DNA from: Burkholderiaceae bacterium | Lineage (GTDB): Bacteria > Pseudomonadota > Gammaproteobacteria > Burkholderiales > Burkholderiaceae_F | Direction of reading: 5' to 3' | NCBI GenBank assembly: GCA_013696665.1 | Contig: JACCYC010000051.1 | Span: 1 to 8,337, forward strand | DNA length: 8,337 nucleotides | In this document: positions 6,511-8,337 of the stretch, in pieces | Layout: every line of letters starts with the position of its first letter | How positions within the stretch are numbered: position 1 is the stretch's first letter | Program-made: the position numbers and the translations under genes | Notes under the pieces: model-generated | Told to the model about the DNA's origin: nothing | What the model saw: the letters and a program-made list of their open reading frames with translations, nothing else | Database searches by the model: none

Positions 6511-7995
6511 CTAGCGGCGAATAATCACAAAGCGTGTCGCTTCCCCGCGCCTTACAAGAACCGCGACGTCGCGCTTCGGATCGAGTTTGGCCACTGCGTC
6601 GTTGAACTGCCGAGTATTTTGCACATCGACGTTGTTCAATTGGAGGATCAAATCGCCGGTGCGCACACCCGATCCGGCAGCCAACCCTTCGGCGCCGTCA
6701 ACCTGAACTCCACCGCGCAATCCAAGTTCCTTCAGCTTATCGGCGGCAATATCCGAAACCGCAAGTCCGAGGACATTCGCTGCGGGCGCAGGCTTGGGCG
6801 GGTCGCCTTGCCCACGAGCGGTGGGTACCGCCTCTGCAGGCAATTCGACGACGGTAATGGGCAGGTCGCGATTGGCACCCTTGCGAAACACCGTCATGTT
6901 GACCGCTGAGCCCGGCTTGGTGCCGCCCACCAGCCGAGGCAAGTCGCTTGCGCGCTCGACGGGCCGGTTATCGAAACGCAGAATCACATCGCCCGCTTCG
7001 ACCCCTGCTTTCAGCGCCGGACCTGTCTTGTCAACCGACGTTACCAGCGCGCCTTGCGGCTTGGGCAGCCCAATCGCAGTGGCCACATCGCGTGACACGG
7101 CTTCAATTCCCACGCCGATGCGGCCTCGGATAACGCGGCCCGACGCTCGCAACTGCTGCTGAACGTTATTTGCCTCGTCGATCGGGATCGCGAAAGAGAT
7201 GCCGTTGTAAGCGCCAGAGGTCGTGAATATCTGCGAATTGATCCCGACCACTTCGCCGCGCATGTTGATCAGCGGGCCGCCAGAGTTGCCCGGATTCACG
7301 GCAACGTCGGTCTGAATGAAGGGCAGGAAATCGCCCGTGTCGCGAGACTTCGCGCTGACGATGCCTGCGGTGACCGTGTTTTCGAGGCCGAAGGGTGATC
7401 CGATTGCAATCACCCATTCGCCGACCCGCAACTTGTTCGGATCGCCCATGCGTACGGCAGGCAACCCGGTAGCCTCGACCTTGATCAGCGCCACGTCGGT
7501 GCGTGTATCGGTACCGATCACCTTCGCCTTGAACTCGCGCCGGTCGGAAGTAGAAACCGTAATGTCATCGGCGCCGCGTACGACGTGCGCGTTGGTCATT
7601 ACATAGCCGTCGGCAGACAAAATAAAGCCAGACCCGAGTCCGCGCGGCACGTCGCGACGTGGAGCCGGCTGCTGCGGGCCCTGCCGTGGCTGCGGCTGTG
7701 GCTGTTGCGGAGGATTGGGAAAGAAGCGGCGGAAGAATTCGTACATCGGATCGTTTTCATCGATGTCCGGGAACGGCAACGCACTTTGCGCCGCTCCGGC
7801 GCGCGCGGTCGTCCGAATCCCGACAACCGATGGGCCGACTCGATCCGCCAGATCGGCGAAGTCAGGCAACACTTGTGTGGGCGCCGACCCGACATTGGGC
7901 TGCGCCAATACATCAAACGTGAACTGCGGCACTGCGGTGACTGCGAGCGCACCCAGCACCAACGCAAACACTGCGACAGCAAACTTGCGACTCAT
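6511..7995 (-). CDS. mucD: Periplasmic serine protease, DegP/HtrA family (MucD-like)
   Basis: Envelope protease and chaperone that removes misfolded periplasmic proteins. Encoded beside rseB, it belongs to the sigma-E (AlgU) stress module. I prefer the ATG at 7993-7995 (494 aa), because AAGGA at 8003-8007 sits 7 nt before it. An ATG two codons upstream (7999-8001) lies too close to that site. Numbered from the chosen start, a signal peptide or membrane anchor covers about 1-32. The trypsin-like domain has catalytic His137 in TNAHVV, Asp167 in RTDVALI and Ser238 in GNSGGPL. A Pro/Gln-rich stretch at about 94-112 sits in the regulatory LA-loop position, after FFRRFFP. PDZ1 lies at about 288-385 and PDZ2 at about 405-494, ending FVIIRR. 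DegP, DegQ and MucD cannot be separated firmly from sequence; the symbol is chosen from gene context. Confidence 0.94.
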   Translation of the reverse strand: MSRKFAVAVFALVLGALAVTAVPQFTFDVLAQPNVGSAPTQVLPDFADLADRVGPSVVGIRTTARAGAAQSALPFPDIDENDPMYEFFRRFFPNPPQQPQPQPRQGPQQPAPRRDVPRGLGSGFILSADGYVMTNAHVVRGADDITVSTSDRREFKAKVIGTDTRTDVALIKVEATGLPAVRMGDPNKLRVGEWVIAIGSPFGLENTVTAGIVSAKSRDTGDFLPFIQTDVAVNPGNSGGPLINMRGEVVGINSQIFTTSGAYNGISFAIPIDEANNVQQQLRASGRVIRGRIGVGIEAVSRDVATAIGLPKPQGALVTSVDKTGPALKAGVEAGDVILRFDNRPVERASDLPRLVGGTKPGSAVNMTVFRKGANRDLPITVVELPAEAVPTARGQGDPPKPAPAANVLGLAVSDIAADKLKELGLRGGVQVDGAEGLAAGSGVRTGDLILQLNNVDVQNTRQFNDAVAKLDPKRDVAVLVRRGEATRFVIIRR

Positions 7996-8000
7996 GCTCA

Positions 8001-8007
8001 TTTCCTT
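8001..8007 (-). promoter_or_regulatory. Ribosome binding site deciding the mucD start
   Basis: The minus strand reads AAGGAAATGAGCATGAGT. The AAGGA core is about 7 nt from the second ATG (7993-7995) and only about one nt from the first (7999-8001), which favours the second as the start. Confidence 0.6.
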
Positions 8008-8031
8008 GGTAATAAAGATGCAGGCGCGCGC

Positions 8032-8337
8032 CTATCGCGAGCCACGAAATTCGACCGATCCCGCTAGCGCCCGCACCGTTGCCGGCGGCACCTCGCCGAC
8101 TACAGTGACGAGCGAATCGCCTACGCGACGCGAGAATGCAGAGGTAGGGCCATGTATGTGCAAAGCATCCGTCGCTGGCGCCGGCATGCCAGGCATCGCC
8201 GACGGGCTTGCCGCGCTTAGCAGCGAGTGCGGTTCGATAAATACCGACACTGTCGCCAAACCGTCCGAAAACACCGCTTGCATCGCGTCGGCGCCGCCGA
8301 TACGGCGTGCGACTTCGCGCGTCCTTCGAAATCCCAT
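8032..8337 (-). CDS. rseB: Sigma-E regulatory protein RseB/MucB, C-terminal part (5' end outside window)
   Basis: Periplasmic cofactor of the anti-sigma factor RseA/MucA. It binds RseA and shields it from proteolysis until lipoprotein or LPS stress signals release it. Only the last 101 or so residues are in the window, and the Met at the edge is probably internal because the frame stays open. The segment fits the C-terminal MucB/RseB domain: MQAVFSDGLATVSVFIE, then FSRRVGDSLVTVVGEVPPAT and the ending SVEFRG, which parallel E. coli LYSDGLFSFSVYV and TIVGELPPQTAKRIA. An Ala/Pro/Met-rich insert (SAASPSAMPGMPAPATDA) separates the two conserved parts. Its stop lies 36 nt before the preferred mucD start, with no mucC between, so the two are probably co-transcribed. 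rpoE and rseA are expected beyond the window. Confidence 0.85.
   Translation of the reverse strand: MGFRRTREVARRIGGADAMQAVFSDGLATVSVFIEPHSLLSAASPSAMPGMPAPATDALHIHGPTSAFSRRVGDSLVTVVGEVPPATVRALAGSVEFRGSR

Noticed and set aside
8023..8032. GGCGCGCGCC palindrome at the end of rseB
   Set aside because: It has no T-tract after it and is short, so it is not supported as a terminator; rseB and mucD are more likely co-transcribed.
1..8337. Search for CRISPR arrays, insertion sequences, tRNA/rRNA genes, toxin-antitoxin or defence genes
   Set aside because: Nearly all of the window is accounted for by conserved housekeeping genes, and no repeat arrays, terminal inverted repeats or RNA gene signatures were seen by eye.

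Overview
This window is a compact block of bacterial housekeeping and envelope-stress genes, all read from the minus strand. In transcription order (high to low coordinates) it holds the end of rseB/mucB, a DegP/MucD-type periplasmic protease, lepA, lepB, a small DUF4845 membrane protein, rnc, era, recO and most of pdxJ. The first and last genes run off the window edges. The GC-rich sequence, the gene order and the RecO and Era sequence types suggest a proteobacterium, most likely a betaproteobacterium. From memory, the same order (mucB-mucD-lepA-lepB-DUF4845-rnc-era-recO-pdxJ) also occurs in Pseudomonas, where mucC separates mucB from mucD, so order alone does not fix the class. I cannot name a genus.

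Layout by region. Positions 8337-6511 carry the envelope-stress part: the C-terminal end of the anti-sigma cofactor RseB, then, 36 nt on from the preferred start, a HtrA-family protease with signal peptide, trypsin-like domain and two PDZ domains. Positions 6510-6392 are the only sizeable intergenic gap. It holds a good intrinsic terminator hairpin on the minus strand, lying only about 16 nt before the lepA start, and a possible -10 box upstream of it. Positions 6391-3246 hold the ribosomal GTPase LepA (EF4), signal peptidase I and a one-pass membrane protein of unknown function. Positions 3226-1 hold the RNA/ribosome and repair part (RNase III, Era, RecO), ending in the vitamin B6 gene pdxJ.

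From lepA onward the genes are separated by gaps of roughly 4-25 nt, and era and recO overlap, so lepA to pdxJ is best read as one transcription unit with translational coupling. The functional mix is co-translational: elongation (LepA), export of preproteins (LepB), rRNA processing (RNase III), 30S maturation (Era), and then recombinational repair and pyridoxal phosphate synthesis.

I saw no mobile element, CRISPR array, tRNA, rRNA or unfamiliar gene cluster. No undescribed system is evident. The points worth a second look are the divergent PdxJ sequence type, the hairpin squeezed between degP and lepA, the prepilin-like N-terminus of the DUF4845 protein, and several uncertain or non-ATG starts.
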